A program made the position numbers and the translations under genes. A model generated the notes under the pieces. It was given only the letters and a program-made list of their open reading frames with translations, had not been told where the DNA came from and made no database searches. A DNA stretch of 35,101 nucleotides. It comes from Phycisphaeraceae bacterium. Lineage in GTDB: Bacteria; Planctomycetota; Phycisphaerae; Phycisphaerales; Phycisphaeraceae. Each line of letters begins with the position of its first letter. Within the stretch, counting starts at the first letter, position 1. This document shows, piece after piece, positions 23,762 through 33,145 of the stretch. The stretch covers positions 1 to 35,101 of the forward strand of contig PBAS01000066.1 of the NCBI GenBank assembly GCA_002716625.1, in the 5' to 3' direction.

Positions 23762-24703
23762 ATGAAGAATCATTCAGAGGATTATTTATTGCTTGGTCTA
23801 GATGTGGGTGGCACCAAATGTGCAGCGATTGTCGGTACACCTGGCGGCGTGATCCTTGACCGAGTGCAGTGGCCAACAGATCCAAACCGCGGTCCCGATG
23901 CAATTATTGAAGAATTGATCGATCACGGCAGAACGCTTCAGTTGAAGTACCGTCACATCAACGCAGTCGGTGTGGCCATCGGCGGACCTCTCGATACCCG
24001 AACGGGGGTGATTTATGAACCACCGAATCTGCCGGGATGGGATGGTGTTCGGCTGCAAGAGCGTTTGGCCCAGGCACTTGGTCTTCCGGTACAGGTGGAA
24101 CACGACGCGGCGGCTTGCGCCTTGGCAGAATATCGATGGGGTGCAGGGCGTAGTGCAACACGCTTGGTCTACCTGACCTGCGGTACGGGCTTTGGGGCAG
24201 GAATTGTCATCAATGGCAAGATCTATCGTGGCGCAAATGGACGGCCCAGTGACTTCGGTCACATCCGATATCGATCTGATGGCCCCGAAGCCTACGGTAA
24301 ACCGGGCAGCCTGGAGGGTTATTGTGCTGCTTCAGCACTGGGCCGATTGGCCGCGTGGCGGTTTGCCGATCGATGGGGCCCGCCATCGTCACCTGATTCG
24401 GTCCAGGTTGCCCAGTGGGCTGCTCGTGGCGATCCCGATGCTGTCGAGGTGGTCCGGATCAATGCGCAGGCTGTTGGTGACGCATGTGCCATGCTCGGTG
24501 ACCTGCTTTATCCAGACATTATTATTCTTGGCAGTCTTGCAAATTATCTGGGTGACTCCTGGTTGAAACTCGTTGTGGAGCAGTTTGAAAAAGAGGCCTA
24601 TACCGATGTCGCCAAGATCTGCCGCGTGGTGCCGTCTAAACTGGGTGACAAATTGCAGGATAGTTCAGCCTTGGTTGCGGCGACTTCGGCAAAGGCAAAG
24701 TAG
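23762..24703 (+). CDS. ROK-family sugar kinase-like protein
   Basis: A 313-residue ROK protein, probably a hexose or N-acyl-hexosamine kinase. It has the phosphate-binding LGLDVGGTKCAAIVG (12-26), the sugar-site EHDAAACALAEYRWG (catalytic Asp in EHDAA) and the adenosine-side TCGTGFGAGIVINGKIYRG. The usual ROK zinc motif (CxCGxxGCxE) after the GH histidine is missing: here DFGHIRYRSDGPEAYGKPGSLEGYC has no CxC pair. There is no N-terminal DNA-binding domain, so it is a kinase rather than a repressor. Upstream is a 65-base divergent promoter region; a DMT-type transporter follows after 99 bases. Confidence 0.88.
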   Translation: MKNHSEDYLLLGLDVGGTKCAAIVGTPGGVILDRVQWPTDPNRGPDAIIEELIDHGRTLQLKYRHINAVGVAIGGPLDTRTGVIYEPPNLPGWDGVRLQERLAQALGLPVQVEHDAAACALAEYRWGAGRSATRLVYLTCGTGFGAGIVINGKIYRGANGRPSDFGHIRYRSDGPEAYGKPGSLEGYCAASALGRLAAWRFADRWGPPSSPDSVQVAQWAARGDPDAVEVVRINAQAVGDACAMLGDLLYPDIIILGSLANYLGDSWLKLVVEQFEKEAYTDVAKICRVVPSKLGDKLQDSSALVAATSAKAK

Positions 24704-24802
24704 TAATCAATGATCGGCTTGCTATTAAGTATTCATACCGACCACAGGTTTCCCTGGATATTTCACGGTGGGTTCTATTCGGGTTGAGTTCCTCAAATAA
24801 AC

Positions 24803-25660
24803 ATGGCATTTCTTCTGCTCTCAATTATTGGCGCGGTCATCGCCTGTGTGGCCTACAAGGCGTCTAGTGAAAGTGACTGTCGTCGATTACAGCATTTGCT
24901 CGTTGAACGTTTTATTACCACGGTGGGCTTCATCTGCATTGGATTTGCATTAGGCGGCATGCAGGTCAATTTCGAGGTCGTTTGTCTGGGATTGGTGGCC
25001 GGACTCTGTCTTTTTGTGGCACGCGTGGCATTACTCAAGATGCTTGAGACGGGGCAGGCTCCAGTCATCTTCACGTTCTGGAATATGAGCCTGGTGATCC
25101 CCGTGTTGCTATCCATCTTTCTGTGGCATGAGAAGCCGGCAATGTGGCGGATCATTGGGTTGATCCTGATGCCGATGTGTTTTTTGTTGCTAGGTGAGCA
25201 TGTCACCAGGAACAAGAATTGGCATCAAGAGCACCCATTGTGGAAGCGACTATTTCCCATTCTGCTCTGTGTATTGGGTGAAGGGGTCTTTTCGACCTGT
25301 TTCAAGATGGTTGATGTATATCACTTGGTAGAGTCGCGGAACCTGTTTCTTGTCCTATTCAATCTTTTCACATTAGTTGCACTTGTATTGACCACCTGTA
25401 TTCAGGGTGAGGTGCCGCCACGCAGGTGGGAATATACCTACGGCGCATTATCCGGGTCGGGTTTCATCATTGCCGGAGCATTCGGAATCATTGCCGTGCT
25501 GCGGGTGCCGGGCACCGTGTTCTTTCCCGTCGTTGCTGCCGGTTCGCTTGTGATGACATTATTCGTTACGCATTTGATATGGCGACAGAAGATCTCGATG
25601 ACACAGAAAATCGGCATCGGGCTTTCAATTGTCGAAATCGTTTTGATTTCGATGGTGTAG
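24803..25660 (+). CDS. EamA/DMT-like membrane transporter
   Basis: A 285-residue, very hydrophobic protein with about nine or ten membrane segments arranged as two similar halves: the first contains GLVAGLCLFVARVALLKML and FTFWNMSLVIPVLLSIFLW, the second SGSGFIIAGAFGIIAVLRV and VFFPVVAAGSLVMTLFVTHLIW. This is the drug/metabolite transporter layout. It starts with ATG after an AT-rich stretch without a clear ribosome-binding site. It follows the ROK kinase in the same direction, so export or uptake of a sugar derivative is an inference from context. It ends three bases from the facing PEP-CTERM gene. Confidence 0.75.
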   Translation: MAFLLLSIIGAVIACVAYKASSESDCRRLQHLLVERFITTVGFICIGFALGGMQVNFEVVCLGLVAGLCLFVARVALLKMLETGQAPVIFTFWNMSLVIPVLLSIFLWHEKPAMWRIIGLILMPMCFLLLGEHVTRNKNWHQEHPLWKRLFPILLCVLGEGVFSTCFKMVDVYHLVESRNLFLVLFNLFTLVALVLTTCIQGEVPPRRWEYTYGALSGSGFIIAGAFGIIAVLRVPGTVFFPVVAAGSLVMTLFVTHLIWRQKISMTQKIGIGLSIVEIVLISMV

Positions 25661-25663
25661 TTG

Positions 25664-27001
25664 TCAGTGACTGCGCCTGCGTTTTGTCAACAATGGCAGG
25701 CTCATGAGGAGCATGCCCAGGACGGCGGGTTCTGGAACCAGCGCGGCGAGGTCAGCAGTCGAAGTCACCTGTGCCGTACTCCAGTTGGCGCCTACGATAC
25801 CCAGGTCCGCGACATCAACACTTCCATCATCGTTGAAATCACCATCGGCAAATGTTTTTCCAGACTGGCCAAAGTTTGCCCCGACGATTCCCAGATCCGC
25901 AACATCCACAGCGCCGTCACCATTTGCATCACCTGCGAGGATGGCGCCCAGCGTGTACTCGATCGTCAACTGGGGGCGGCTTTCGTGCATGGGATACTCA
26001 TTTGACCAATATGCAGCACCCCAGTTGGGACCGTTGGGCTGGGGCAACATTGGGTTGTCCGGATCGTGGACAACGTTGATCAGCACGCCGTCACCAATCA
26101 GGTTCCGTACGATTGATGTCACGTTGATATCCTGTGCGCCGGCGACCTGATCCTGATAATAATCCACTGCCCGGCTCTCATCGTGATCAATACCATCGGC
26201 CGGGCCACAGTAATCGATGGCGCCGAATGCGTCGTTATCTAGCACATAGATGGCTCCCCAGTCAGCATCAGAAGTGGGATTGGGATCAAATTCATAGTCA
26301 CTACCCTTGCAGCCTTGCGCCCAGTGCTCACCATTGCCCTCTATGATCATTCCATTCCCGGAAATCACACCTGGCGGTCTCCAAGTACGAAATCGGGCGG
26401 TTACTTCACCGTCACTGTAGTAACCATCAGATGTGCCGAAGGCGATGGGCTGTAGCAGCGGTGAAACGCGGATATTTCCGCTGTTGAGTACCGGGCCCTT
26501 GGCCGTGCCTGGGTTGTCTGCAACGTATGACGATGCAACCACCGCCCCCAGGTCTTCCTGGTGGTGCAATGTCAGCGTGGCGTTATCAATCCTGGCATCT
26601 GCGGGAATCTGTCCAGCTCCTGTACCAATGACATCACCAAAACGCAGGAATATTTTTCCGTAGCGGTAGGTTGGTCCGGGCCGGCCCATAAATCCCAGTT
26701 GATTCTGGAAGAAGTGTCCGGCTTCAAGGACAGGCGAACCGCCACCATTGGTTGACCAGTGTTCGTAGGCACCCAGATCGCCACCTAGAACACCATCATG
26801 ACAATGTACATTGCACGAAGGGTCATCGTCATTAATGCGAAACCTGTCCATTTCGATGGCCACTCGAATTGCTGAATCTTGTCCGCCCTGATACCCGTTC
26901 ACCCCGTGCTGGAACACGGAAATTTCGCCAAGGACCGGAACAGTTGTTGCAAGCAGCCATGCTGAAATAATACCGGCGAACCCTGTGTGAATCCTTGTCA
27001 T
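25664..27001 (-). CDS. Exported DNRLRE-like PEP-CTERM protein with dockerin-like repeats
   Basis: A 445-residue protein starting at ATG 27001, chosen because GGAG lies eight bases before it; a further ATG 21 bases upstream lacks one. The signal peptide is GFAGIISAWLLATTVPVLG. The central region resembles DNRLRE-type beta domains: a run of variable strands, RIDNATLTLHHQEDLG, a conserved-looking DINVTSIVRNLIGDG segment, and ESRPQLTIEYT at the end. Two dockerin-like repeats follow (GDANGDGAVDVADLGIVG and GDFNDDGSVDVADLGIVG), then the PEP-CTERM tail VPEPAVLGMLLMSLPLLTKRRRSH. The role is probably structural or adhesive at the envelope; no enzyme motif was seen. Confidence 0.85.
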   Translation of the reverse strand: MTRIHTGFAGIISAWLLATTVPVLGEISVFQHGVNGYQGGQDSAIRVAIEMDRFRINDDDPSCNVHCHDGVLGGDLGAYEHWSTNGGGSPVLEAGHFFQNQLGFMGRPGPTYRYGKIFLRFGDVIGTGAGQIPADARIDNATLTLHHQEDLGAVVASSYVADNPGTAKGPVLNSGNIRVSPLLQPIAFGTSDGYYSDGEVTARFRTWRPPGVISGNGMIIEGNGEHWAQGCKGSDYEFDPNPTSDADWGAIYVLDNDAFGAIDYCGPADGIDHDESRAVDYYQDQVAGAQDINVTSIVRNLIGDGVLINVVHDPDNPMLPQPNGPNWGAAYWSNEYPMHESRPQLTIEYTLGAILAGDANGDGAVDVADLGIVGANFGQSGKTFADGDFNDDGSVDVADLGIVGANWSTAQVTSTADLAALVPEPAVLGMLLMSLPLLTKRRRSH

Positions 27002-27170
27002 CTGCCGTTCTCCTTGAGGCATGTTATTCCGATTATGGGGAAGGGGTGGGTATTGACGCTTTCATCCTCGTACCCCACACTTACTGACCTTTTGCTGGTC
27101 GCAGTGGGTATCTTGAAATGATTGGATTTTCTCCCGTTATTCTCTCAATTACCAAAAGGATTCATCCCTA

Positions 27171-27199
27171 AATACATAAAGCGCATGGAAATATGTCAA
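27171..27199 (-). promoter_or_regulatory. Candidate proximal promoter of the DNRLRE-like PEP-CTERM gene
   Basis: On the minus strand a perfect TTGACA (27199-27194) and TGTATT (27176-27171) are 17 bases apart. Transcription would begin near 27164, leaving a leader of about 160 bases that contains a GACC...GGTC-type imperfect hairpin around 27073-27110. Confidence 0.4.
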
Positions 27200-27211
27200 A
27201 TCGACCTGTTA

Positions 27212-27240
27212 ATTATAGCATATTAATGGGGCATTGTCGA
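27212..27240 (-). promoter_or_regulatory. Candidate distal promoter of the DNRLRE-like PEP-CTERM gene
   Basis: On the minus strand TCGACA (27240-27235) and a perfect TATAAT (27217-27212) are exactly 17 bases apart, a better overall match than the proximal candidate 41 bases downstream. Its upstream edge lies next to the start of the divergent aldolase gene at 27248. Confidence 0.45.
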
Positions 27241-27247
27241 TAGATAG

Positions 27248-28180
27248 ATGTTTATGAAACAGCTGACGGCAAACAATCTGATGGGCATTTGGTCCTTGGT
27301 GCCAACACCTTGGGATGATCACGGGGATTTGGATATACAAGTTCTTCGCCATGATGTCGCCTACCTTCTGGGTAGTGGAGTCGATGGTCTGTACACAACC
27401 GCATCGTCTGGCGAGTTCTTTGCATTGGATGATGCCGAATTTCGCCTGCTTGTTGAGGCCGTTCTGGATGAAGCTGGCAAGGTTGATGTGCCGGTACAAA
27501 TTTGTTGTGCGGCAACGGATACCCGTGGCTTTCTTCACCGTGCTGAACTTGCAGTTTCATTGGGTGCTTCGGCCATACAGGTTATTTTGCCGTATTACAT
27601 TCAACTTGAACTTGAGGAGGCATTCACATTCTTTGAAGATGTGGCCCGCGTTTGCGGCAACGTGCCTCTGGTTCATTACAACACGGGCCATGCAAAGAGG
27701 ACATTCGAAGTCGCGGACTACTTGGCGTTGCAAGACCGGGTGCCTACTTTGATAGGAACCAAGCTGCCACGTGATGAGCCGCTTTGGTTTACAGAAATCT
27801 GTCGTTGTGTGTCGCAGATGAGCCATTTCTGCGCTGAATACGCGTTCGTCGCCAATTTCGTCGGCGGCGCCCGCGGTATGTATTCGTGGCTGGCGGTGAC
27901 CAATCCCCGCTTGGCACTGGTTTGGTACTACACCTGTCGAAATGGTGATTTCACCGAGGCGATACGCATTCAAAAACTGGTCAACCGGTTTAAACTTGAG
28001 GTTAAGACCACTTGGCGGGGTCAGAGTGATGCCGCCGTCAATAAGACCGATGCCATGCTCAACCCCAACATGCGTTGTGGTTTGGGTGTACGAGCCCCAT
28101 ATTTGAGCAACAGTCAAGATGAACTCGACTCGGCCCGGAACTGGGCCGAACAGCATTTTCCTGAATTGCTGATTCTATAA
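27248..28180 (+). CDS. Dihydrodipicolinate synthase/N-acetylneuraminate lyase family aldolase
   Basis: A 310-residue (beta/alpha)8 Schiff-base aldolase of the DHDPS/NAL superfamily. The catalytic pair is present and spaced as in DapA: Tyr144 in LVHYNTG and Lys172 in LIGTKLPRDE, 28 residues apart. The pyruvate carboxylate loop is YTTASSGEFFAL. The C-terminal part differs from DapA, so this is more likely a lyase or dehydratase for a sugar acid than lysine biosynthesis; the substrate cannot be read. ATG 27248 and ATG 27254 are both possible starts. It may act on sugars handled by the nearby ROK kinase, but the genes are not in one operon. Confidence 0.87.
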   Translation: MFMKQLTANNLMGIWSLVPTPWDDHGDLDIQVLRHDVAYLLGSGVDGLYTTASSGEFFALDDAEFRLLVEAVLDEAGKVDVPVQICCAATDTRGFLHRAELAVSLGASAIQVILPYYIQLELEEAFTFFEDVARVCGNVPLVHYNTGHAKRTFEVADYLALQDRVPTLIGTKLPRDEPLWFTEICRCVSQMSHFCAEYAFVANFVGGARGMYSWLAVTNPRLALVWYYTCRNGDFTEAIRIQKLVNRFKLEVKTTWRGQSDAAVNKTDAMLNPNMRCGLGVRAPYLSNSQDELDSARNWAEQHFPELLIL

Positions 28181-28350
28181 ATGAAGGTCGACCCACTCGC
28201 TGAATGAAAAATAACGCTATGATGGTGATTTGAACCTGCCGTTTATTCTTGCCCGCCACCGTCCTGGAAGTTGCGCCCCACCCCACCACTGAAACTCGGT
28301 CGGCTAAGGTAACCCGATCAGGGCCATTGGCCCGATATAGCCCAACACTC

Positions 28351-30207
28351 ATGAACCACTCGAATCGGCGAAACATCGCGATCATCGCCCATGTGGACCA
28401 CGGCAAAACCACGCTCGTGGACAAACTGCTGTATCAATCAGGCATGTTTCGTCATGAAGATCTGGACAAACGTGCGGGAGGCCAACTCGGCCTGATCATG
28501 GACTCCGATGACCTGGAGCGGGAGCGGGGCATTACCATTTTTAGCAAGAATTGTGCGATTACCTATGCCGACCCCGATGGGCAGACCTACAAGATCAATA
28601 TCATTGATACGCCAGGGCACGCAGATTTTGGTGGTGAAGTTGAACGCGTACTCATGATGGCCGACGGCGCATTGTTGCTTGTCGATGCATTTGAAGGACC
28701 CATGCCTCAAACACGCTTCGTTTTGAATAAGGCACTGGAGCACGGGCTTCGGCCAATTCTGGTGGTCAACAAGGTTGACCGGGCGGATGCTCGTGCCCAA
28801 GAGGTTGTTAATGAGGTATTCGATCTGCTCGTGGAACTTGATGCCAACGATGAAGCATTAGATTTTCCGGTTATCTTCGCATCGGCGAAAGATGGTTGGG
28901 CAACGACTGACCTCGATCATCCATCAGGCGATCTGCGGCCGATGTTCGAAACCATTATCAAGCACGTTCCCCTGCCCCAGGGTGAGATTTCAGCACCGCT
29001 TCAAATGCTGGTTACCTCCCTTGAATACTCTGACTATACCGGCCGGATAGGTGTGGGACGGGTGATGCATGGACGAATGGCTGAAGGCCAGATAGTGGCT
29101 GTATATGACGGCGACGGGCAGAGGACGCAACAGCGGGTCTTACACCTGTACCAGTTTGAAGGGTTGGATCGTCAGCGCTGTTCCGTGGCTGAATCAGGTG
29201 ATATTTGCGCAGTGGTTGGGATCGACCCTATTCATATCGGGGATACCATCGCGTGCAGCGATAAGGGTCAGCCCCTGCAAGCGATTATGGTGGAGGAGCC
29301 AACGATTGATCTGGCCATTCGTGTGAACGATGGACCATTCAGTGGTCGTGAGGGTCAGTATGTGACCAATCGTCAGATTGCCGCTCGACTCGATAAGGAG
29401 TTACAAAGCAACGTGGCTTTGCGGGTTGCACCAGGTTCCACCTCGGAGGAGTTTCGACTCTCCGGCCGCGGGATCATGCATCTGGGCATCCTGCTGGAAA
29501 ACATGCGCCGTGAAGGTTACGAGCTATGTGCCGGTAAACCCAAGGTGATCTTTCAGAAAATTGATGGCAAACGCCAGGAGCCGATCGAAACTCTGGTGGT
29601 CGATTGTCCTGCCGATGCCCAGAGTGCCGTGATGGGACTGATTGGTGATCGTCGGGCGGAAATGATTTCGATGGAAACCCGATCAGGGTCAGACGGCTAT
29701 GTACACATGGTGTTTACCGTTCCTGCCCGGGGTTTGATTGGATTACGAAGTCGAATGTTAACTGCCACCCAGGGTCGTGCGATCATGCACCACACGTTTC
29801 TAGAATATGGTGCGATGCGGGGCGATATTCCCCAACGCCATGTTGGCGTAATGGTTGCAACGGAAACCGGGCAGGTCACCGCCTACGCTCTGGATGGTCT
29901 TTACGATCGGGGTTTGTTCTTCGTCAAACCAGGCGACCAGGTCTATGAAGGGCAAGTTGTGGGTGAGCACTGCAAGGACAATGATATCACGGTGAATGCC
30001 ACCCGAACCAAAAAGCACACCAACATCCGTGCTGCAGGAAAGGATGACACGGCTCAAGTACGGCCCGCACGGGAGATGTCACTGGAAGCATGTCTTGAAT
30101 ACATCCAGGATGATGAACTGGTGGAGATTACCCCAAAATCGATTCGTCTACGCAAGCGGGTACGCGAAGAAACCAATCGCCGTCGCCAAGCCCGGCGAGG
30201 GGCGTGA
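28351..30207 (+). CDS. typA: Ribosome-associated translational GTPase TypA/BipA
   Basis: TypA/BipA is an EF-G-like GTPase that binds ribosomes and aids 50S assembly and stress adaptation. The product is 618 residues from ATG 28351; the frame is open further upstream to a TTG, but homology begins at [20 protein letters not shown]. GTPase motifs are [10 protein letters not shown] (G1), RERGITI (G2), [15 protein letters not shown] (G3), NKVDRADAR (G4) and SAKDGW (G5). C-terminal landmarks are [32 protein letters not shown] and [20 protein letters not shown], all typical. It is a single gene with a 170-base upstream gap. Confidence 0.97.
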   Translation: MNHSNRRNIAIIAHVDHGKTTLVDKLLYQSGMFRHEDLDKRAGGQLGLIMDSDDLERERGITIFSKNCAITYADPDGQTYKINIIDTPGHADFGGEVERVLMMADGALLLVDAFEGPMPQTRFVLNKALEHGLRPILVVNKVDRADARAQEVVNEVFDLLVELDANDEALDFPVIFASAKDGWATTDLDHPSGDLRPMFETIIKHVPLPQGEISAPLQMLVTSLEYSDYTGRIGVGRVMHGRMAEGQIVAVYDGDGQRTQQRVLHLYQFEGLDRQRCSVAESGDICAVVGIDPIHIGDTIACSDKGQPLQAIMVEEPTIDLAIRVNDGPFSGREGQYVTNRQIAARLDKELQSNVALRVAPGSTSEEFRLSGRGIMHLGILLENMRREGYELCAGKPKVIFQKIDGKRQEPIETLVVDCPADAQSAVMGLIGDRRAEMISMETRSGSDGYVHMVFTVPARGLIGLRSRMLTATQGRAIMHHTFLEYGAMRGDIPQRHVGVMVATETGQVTAYALDGLYDRGLFFVKPGDQVYEGQVVGEHCKDNDITVNATRTKKHTNIRAAGKDDTAQVRPAREMSLEACLEYIQDDELVEITPKSIRLRKRVREETNRRRQARRGA

Positions 30208-30251
30208 TAGGCTTTATGGTTTTTTAGACTCAGTCCCCAAGCCGCAAGGTC

Positions 30252-31754
30252 CTACCCCATCGTTACATCGAGTTCAATATTTTTGATCGTAATGTCACCT
30301 AGGACCGCGTGATCTTTCAACAATATTACGGTTAATTTGTTGTCGCCCGCCCTCAGCCACTGAGGGTTGACATCAAATTCATAGCTTGCTCCGCAGTCGC
30401 CATACATTGACACGATGACCTTGTCGCCCGGGACTGGATTCCCGTTGATTTCCAACGCGACCACGAGTGGTTCATGCGGCCTGATCATAGAACTGGTTGG
30501 TTTTTCTTTTGTCTTCTGTTTACTGATCGCGGCGAATTTCATAGTGAACTTTGCGTTTTCTGAGGTTCCAGATTCAAACAACCGGAACCCAAAGTCACCC
30601 CTCGATCCGATCTCCGGTGGGATCTGTAACTGGTAGTTCTTGTCGAATCCAAACCACGGGCCATGCCACATGGGGTAGAAGAGGTACTGGCGATCTTGCC
30701 CGGCAATTTCATTGGGTTCACGCAGTTTCTGTAAGTGGGAAAAAACAGTTGGATATGAATCATCCGACCCGGGCTTTCCATCTCGCCAGTGATACTGAAA
30801 GTTGAAGATGTTCAGACCGTTGGCACCCTGCTGGTAGAAACTGTGTGCAAGTGCACGGTAATTATCGAGGCTCATCAATCCCCTGCTATAGTATTGAACC
30901 CCCCGATCAAAAACTGGCATGATGCTGGGGCAGAGCATGCAATCGCGACCACTGGTCACCGATCCAAAGTCCTCCATATACCTGGCTTGAAAATTACAAT
31001 AGACCGCATCGGTTGGTGTCACCCGGTCAATCAACCCTTCCTCGATCCATGTTTTTACGTCCAGGCCAAAGGCGAGGCATTCCTTAAATTTGGTAGGAAC
31101 CCGTACGCCAAGCGGTAGGCTGTGATCCCGTGCCGTTCCCCGTTGAACCAGAAGTTCTTTAATCTGCCGGATAAAATCTGTCATCTTGTCAACTGATGCG
31201 GGAGTGGCAGGAAACTGTTCAAAGACAGGCAGTGCCCGTAGCCAATCCAGTTCCAGGCCGTCAATGTCAAAACGTTCTACCATTTCAGTCATCAGGCTCA
31301 GCATCCACTCCTGCACACCTATTTGTTGATAATCAAACATCCCTTCACGCGACATTCCTCCACGCGGCAACTGCCATTCGGGATGGTTTTTCCAAGCTGG
31401 ACTGATCCAATGTTGATCATTCATGCGAAAGCTGGCGAGAAACGCCATACCGTGTTGGTGGCAGCGGTCAATGTAAACATTCAGCGGTTCAATACCGCTG
31501 TTGATGAGCTGCAAGAACTTTTTGTGATGTGGCCTTGGATCGTAGTCAGTCAGAGAACTGTTCCAGTAGACACTGACGCCAGTCGAAAAGACATCCTTGG
31601 CATACGCATCGACACCTCCTGCGGCGAGATGGTCCACAAATCCCTGTAGATCCTGCGTGGTAACTTCGGGCGGAAAGATGGTGACCGCAATACTTGACGG
31701 GTCGTCAGCGTATGTCACGCGTCGTGACAGGGGCGGGCAGGTCGGTGTGGTCAT
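30252..31754 (-). CDS. Glycoside-hydrolase-like TIM-barrel protein
   Basis: A 500-residue protein without a signal peptide. The N-terminal ~350 residues look like a TIM barrel of the GHL10-type hypothetical glycosidases: HQHGMAFLASFRMND, PEWQLPRGG, then VQEWMLSLMTEMVERFDIDGLELDWLR, in which Glu168 and Asp170 sit where clan members place acidic catalytic residues. ANGLNIFNFQYHW closes the barrel. The C-terminal ~130 residues are beta-rich (LVVALEINGNPVPGDKVIVS...KNIELDVT), a jelly-roll-like carbohydrate-binding or galactose-binding-like module. Substrate and activity are unknown, and cytoplasmic location suggests action on imported glycans. It ends 44 bases from the facing typA gene. Confidence 0.72.
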   Translation of the reverse strand: MTTPTCPPLSRRVTYADDPSSIAVTIFPPEVTTQDLQGFVDHLAAGGVDAYAKDVFSTGVSVYWNSSLTDYDPRPHHKKFLQLINSGIEPLNVYIDRCHQHGMAFLASFRMNDQHWISPAWKNHPEWQLPRGGMSREGMFDYQQIGVQEWMLSLMTEMVERFDIDGLELDWLRALPVFEQFPATPASVDKMTDFIRQIKELLVQRGTARDHSLPLGVRVPTKFKECLAFGLDVKTWIEEGLIDRVTPTDAVYCNFQARYMEDFGSVTSGRDCMLCPSIMPVFDRGVQYYSRGLMSLDNYRALAHSFYQQGANGLNIFNFQYHWRDGKPGSDDSYPTVFSHLQKLREPNEIAGQDRQYLFYPMWHGPWFGFDKNYQLQIPPEIGSRGDFGFRLFESGTSENAKFTMKFAAISKQKTKEKPTSSMIRPHEPLVVALEINGNPVPGDKVIVSMYGDCGASYEFDVNPQWLRAGDNKLTVILLKDHAVLGDITIKNIELDVTMG

Positions 31755-32050
31755 GGGAGATGGTCCAAATAATGATTTTGCAATTCAAACATTAATAAAT
31801 GATGGTTGGGTTCTTCACTGGGTATAGGTGAGCTTGGGATTGGTAATATAGGGGGTTTGTCGTTTGGGGTTGCCATCCAAAAGGCTTTATTTTAGACGAA
31901 ATAGCTATTTTTAGGTTGTTTAGATGCTGGATTACCTGTACCTTAATAGGTTGCTGGCACGTAGGAAAAGCATGCCAATTGGAGGTAAGGTTAAGCACCA
32001 CAAGTTAAATTCTTATTGATGAAACAAAATATTTGAGCGCGGAGGATGTT
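31755..32050. other. AT-rich divergent intergenic region
   Basis: About 296 bases between divergent genes (glycosidase-like and PEP-CTERM). It must contain both promoters, but no pair of boxes stands out. Small inverted repeats are present, for example ACCT-TAAT-AGGT near 31940 and TGGCA/TGCCA near 31950-31980. Open frames in it do not look coding. Confidence 0.5.
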
Positions 32051-32920
32051 ATGTCAATGTTTAGTAAGAGTAAGTTTAATCTTAGTCCTTATGCTCTGGC
32101 TTTTACCGCATTGTTGATTGGTACATCACCTGTATTTGCGGATTTTGTCGACAATTTTGCGAACGGATTGGGAAATAGATGGACGGTCCAGACCGGCAAC
32201 CCAGAGGACGTGATTGAAAACCCAAATGGTGATCCGGTCATCGAGATCAAGAAGAATGACGTTTTTTACACCCAGCTCACTGCTGACAGCGTCGGTGTTG
32301 TGGGTGATTTCGATATTGCCGTCTCCCTTGCAGGTTCACAGCCGATGTTCGGCGGCGATGCCGTAGGCCTTGTTTACGGATACCAGGATCCTGACAACTA
32401 CTATCGCACGATGATTTTTCCCGGTTACGCTTTCGGTGCCATACAAACGGTTAAAATCGTTGGCGGTCAAAGCCATGAGGTTTTCCCCGGTTCCGGTACA
32501 AACGGTAAGGCCCAGAACTGGACCAAGGGTGACGATAACACCTTGGTTAAACCGCTTGCTTTGCGTGTCAAGCGTGAAGGCAACACCTTTTCAACCTGGG
32601 TAGCCAGGAAAGGACCACTCCAGGGCAATGAAGGCTGGCGGGTTCGTCCCACAACTGGAAGCCACCAGGCAGTCTGGGATGATGATGAAGCCACCTTGCA
32701 GACAGGGCTCGTGGGTTTTGGTGAGTTTATTGACAGTGTCGGCATTGCTGTGCCGCACACGGTCGGAACCCGGTTTGCCGTGTTTGGTGAAGGTCCTGCC
32801 GGTGTCCAATCGGTACTCGAATCAGTTGACTACACGCTTGCTGAATCATTTATTCCCGAGCCAGCCACGGGCCTGCTATTGGGAATTGGTGCTATCGCCG
32901 TTCTCCGGCGCCGGTCATAA
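32051..32920 (+). CDS. Exported PEP-CTERM protein with a LamG/concanavalin-like domain
   Basis: A 289-residue protein. The ATG at 32051 is preferred over the TTG at 32033 because GGAGG lies five bases before it. The signal peptide is ALAFTALLIGTSPVFA. The mature part opens DFVDNFANGLGNRWTVQTG and continues through VGDFDIAVSLAGSQPMFGG, AVGLVYGYQDPDNYYRTMIF and a late GLVGFGEFIDS, the strand order of concanavalin/LamG-like sandwich domains that often bind glycans. The C-terminus IPEPATGLLLGIGAIAVLRRRS is a PEP-CTERM sorting signal. No dockerin-like repeats are present. It lies divergent to the glycosidase-like gene, suggesting but not proving a shared glycan-related role. Confidence 0.83.
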   Translation: MSMFSKSKFNLSPYALAFTALLIGTSPVFADFVDNFANGLGNRWTVQTGNPEDVIENPNGDPVIEIKKNDVFYTQLTADSVGVVGDFDIAVSLAGSQPMFGGDAVGLVYGYQDPDNYYRTMIFPGYAFGAIQTVKIVGGQSHEVFPGSGTNGKAQNWTKGDDNTLVKPLALRVKREGNTFSTWVARKGPLQGNEGWRVRPTTGSHQAVWDDDEATLQTGLVGFGEFIDSVGIAVPHTVGTRFAVFGEGPAGVQSVLESVDYTLAESFIPEPATGLLLGIGAIAVLRRRS

Positions 32921-33145
32921 GCAGCAAGCTGCTGGATATTGTTCTATCCATCATCAGTCCACCACCGATGTAATCAAGGCTTCGGGATGTTGGTTCGCGT
33001 CTCGATATTGATTGCACAATGTCAATCAGGCTGGTCACCATTAATGACCAGGGCAATGTGGAACCATTAATTAATTGGTTATACTTTATTGCCATTGGGT
33101 GCAAATGATTTTATCAATGTCAGTTGTAGATGCCCGACAAGGCAT
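32921..33145. other. Gap after the PEP-CTERM gene
   Basis: It starts with a short AGCAGC-AA-GCTGCT palindrome near 32924 that lacks a T-run. A minus-strand frame (33104 to 32892) exists but overlaps the PEP-CTERM gene end and is not convincing. It includes the two inverted repeats listed separately. Confidence 0.5.
33031..33080. repeat. Two adjacent inverted repeats, possible bidirectional end signal
   Basis: CTGGTCA (33031-33037) and TGACCAG (33045-33051) are exact complements with a seven-base loop. Ten bases on, AACCA (33062-33066) and TGGTT (33076-33080) flank an AT-palindrome (TTAATTAA). Neither is followed by a clean T-run. Confidence 0.5.

Noticed and set aside
30208-30251. TTTTTT tract between typA and the glycosidase-like gene as an intrinsic terminator
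   Set aside because: No stable GC-rich stem precedes the T-run on the plus strand; only a weak GGCTT/AAGCC pairing is present.
31792-32001. 69-codon minus-strand frame upstream of the glycosidase-like gene
   Set aside because: Asn/Gln/Pro-rich AT-derived sequence without protein-like features; it lies where the divergent promoters must be.
32892-33104. Minus-strand frame of 70 codons after the third PEP-CTERM gene
   Set aside because: It overlaps the PEP-CTERM coding end, its C-terminus is the antisense of the Arg-rich tail, and the rest lacks a convincing pattern.
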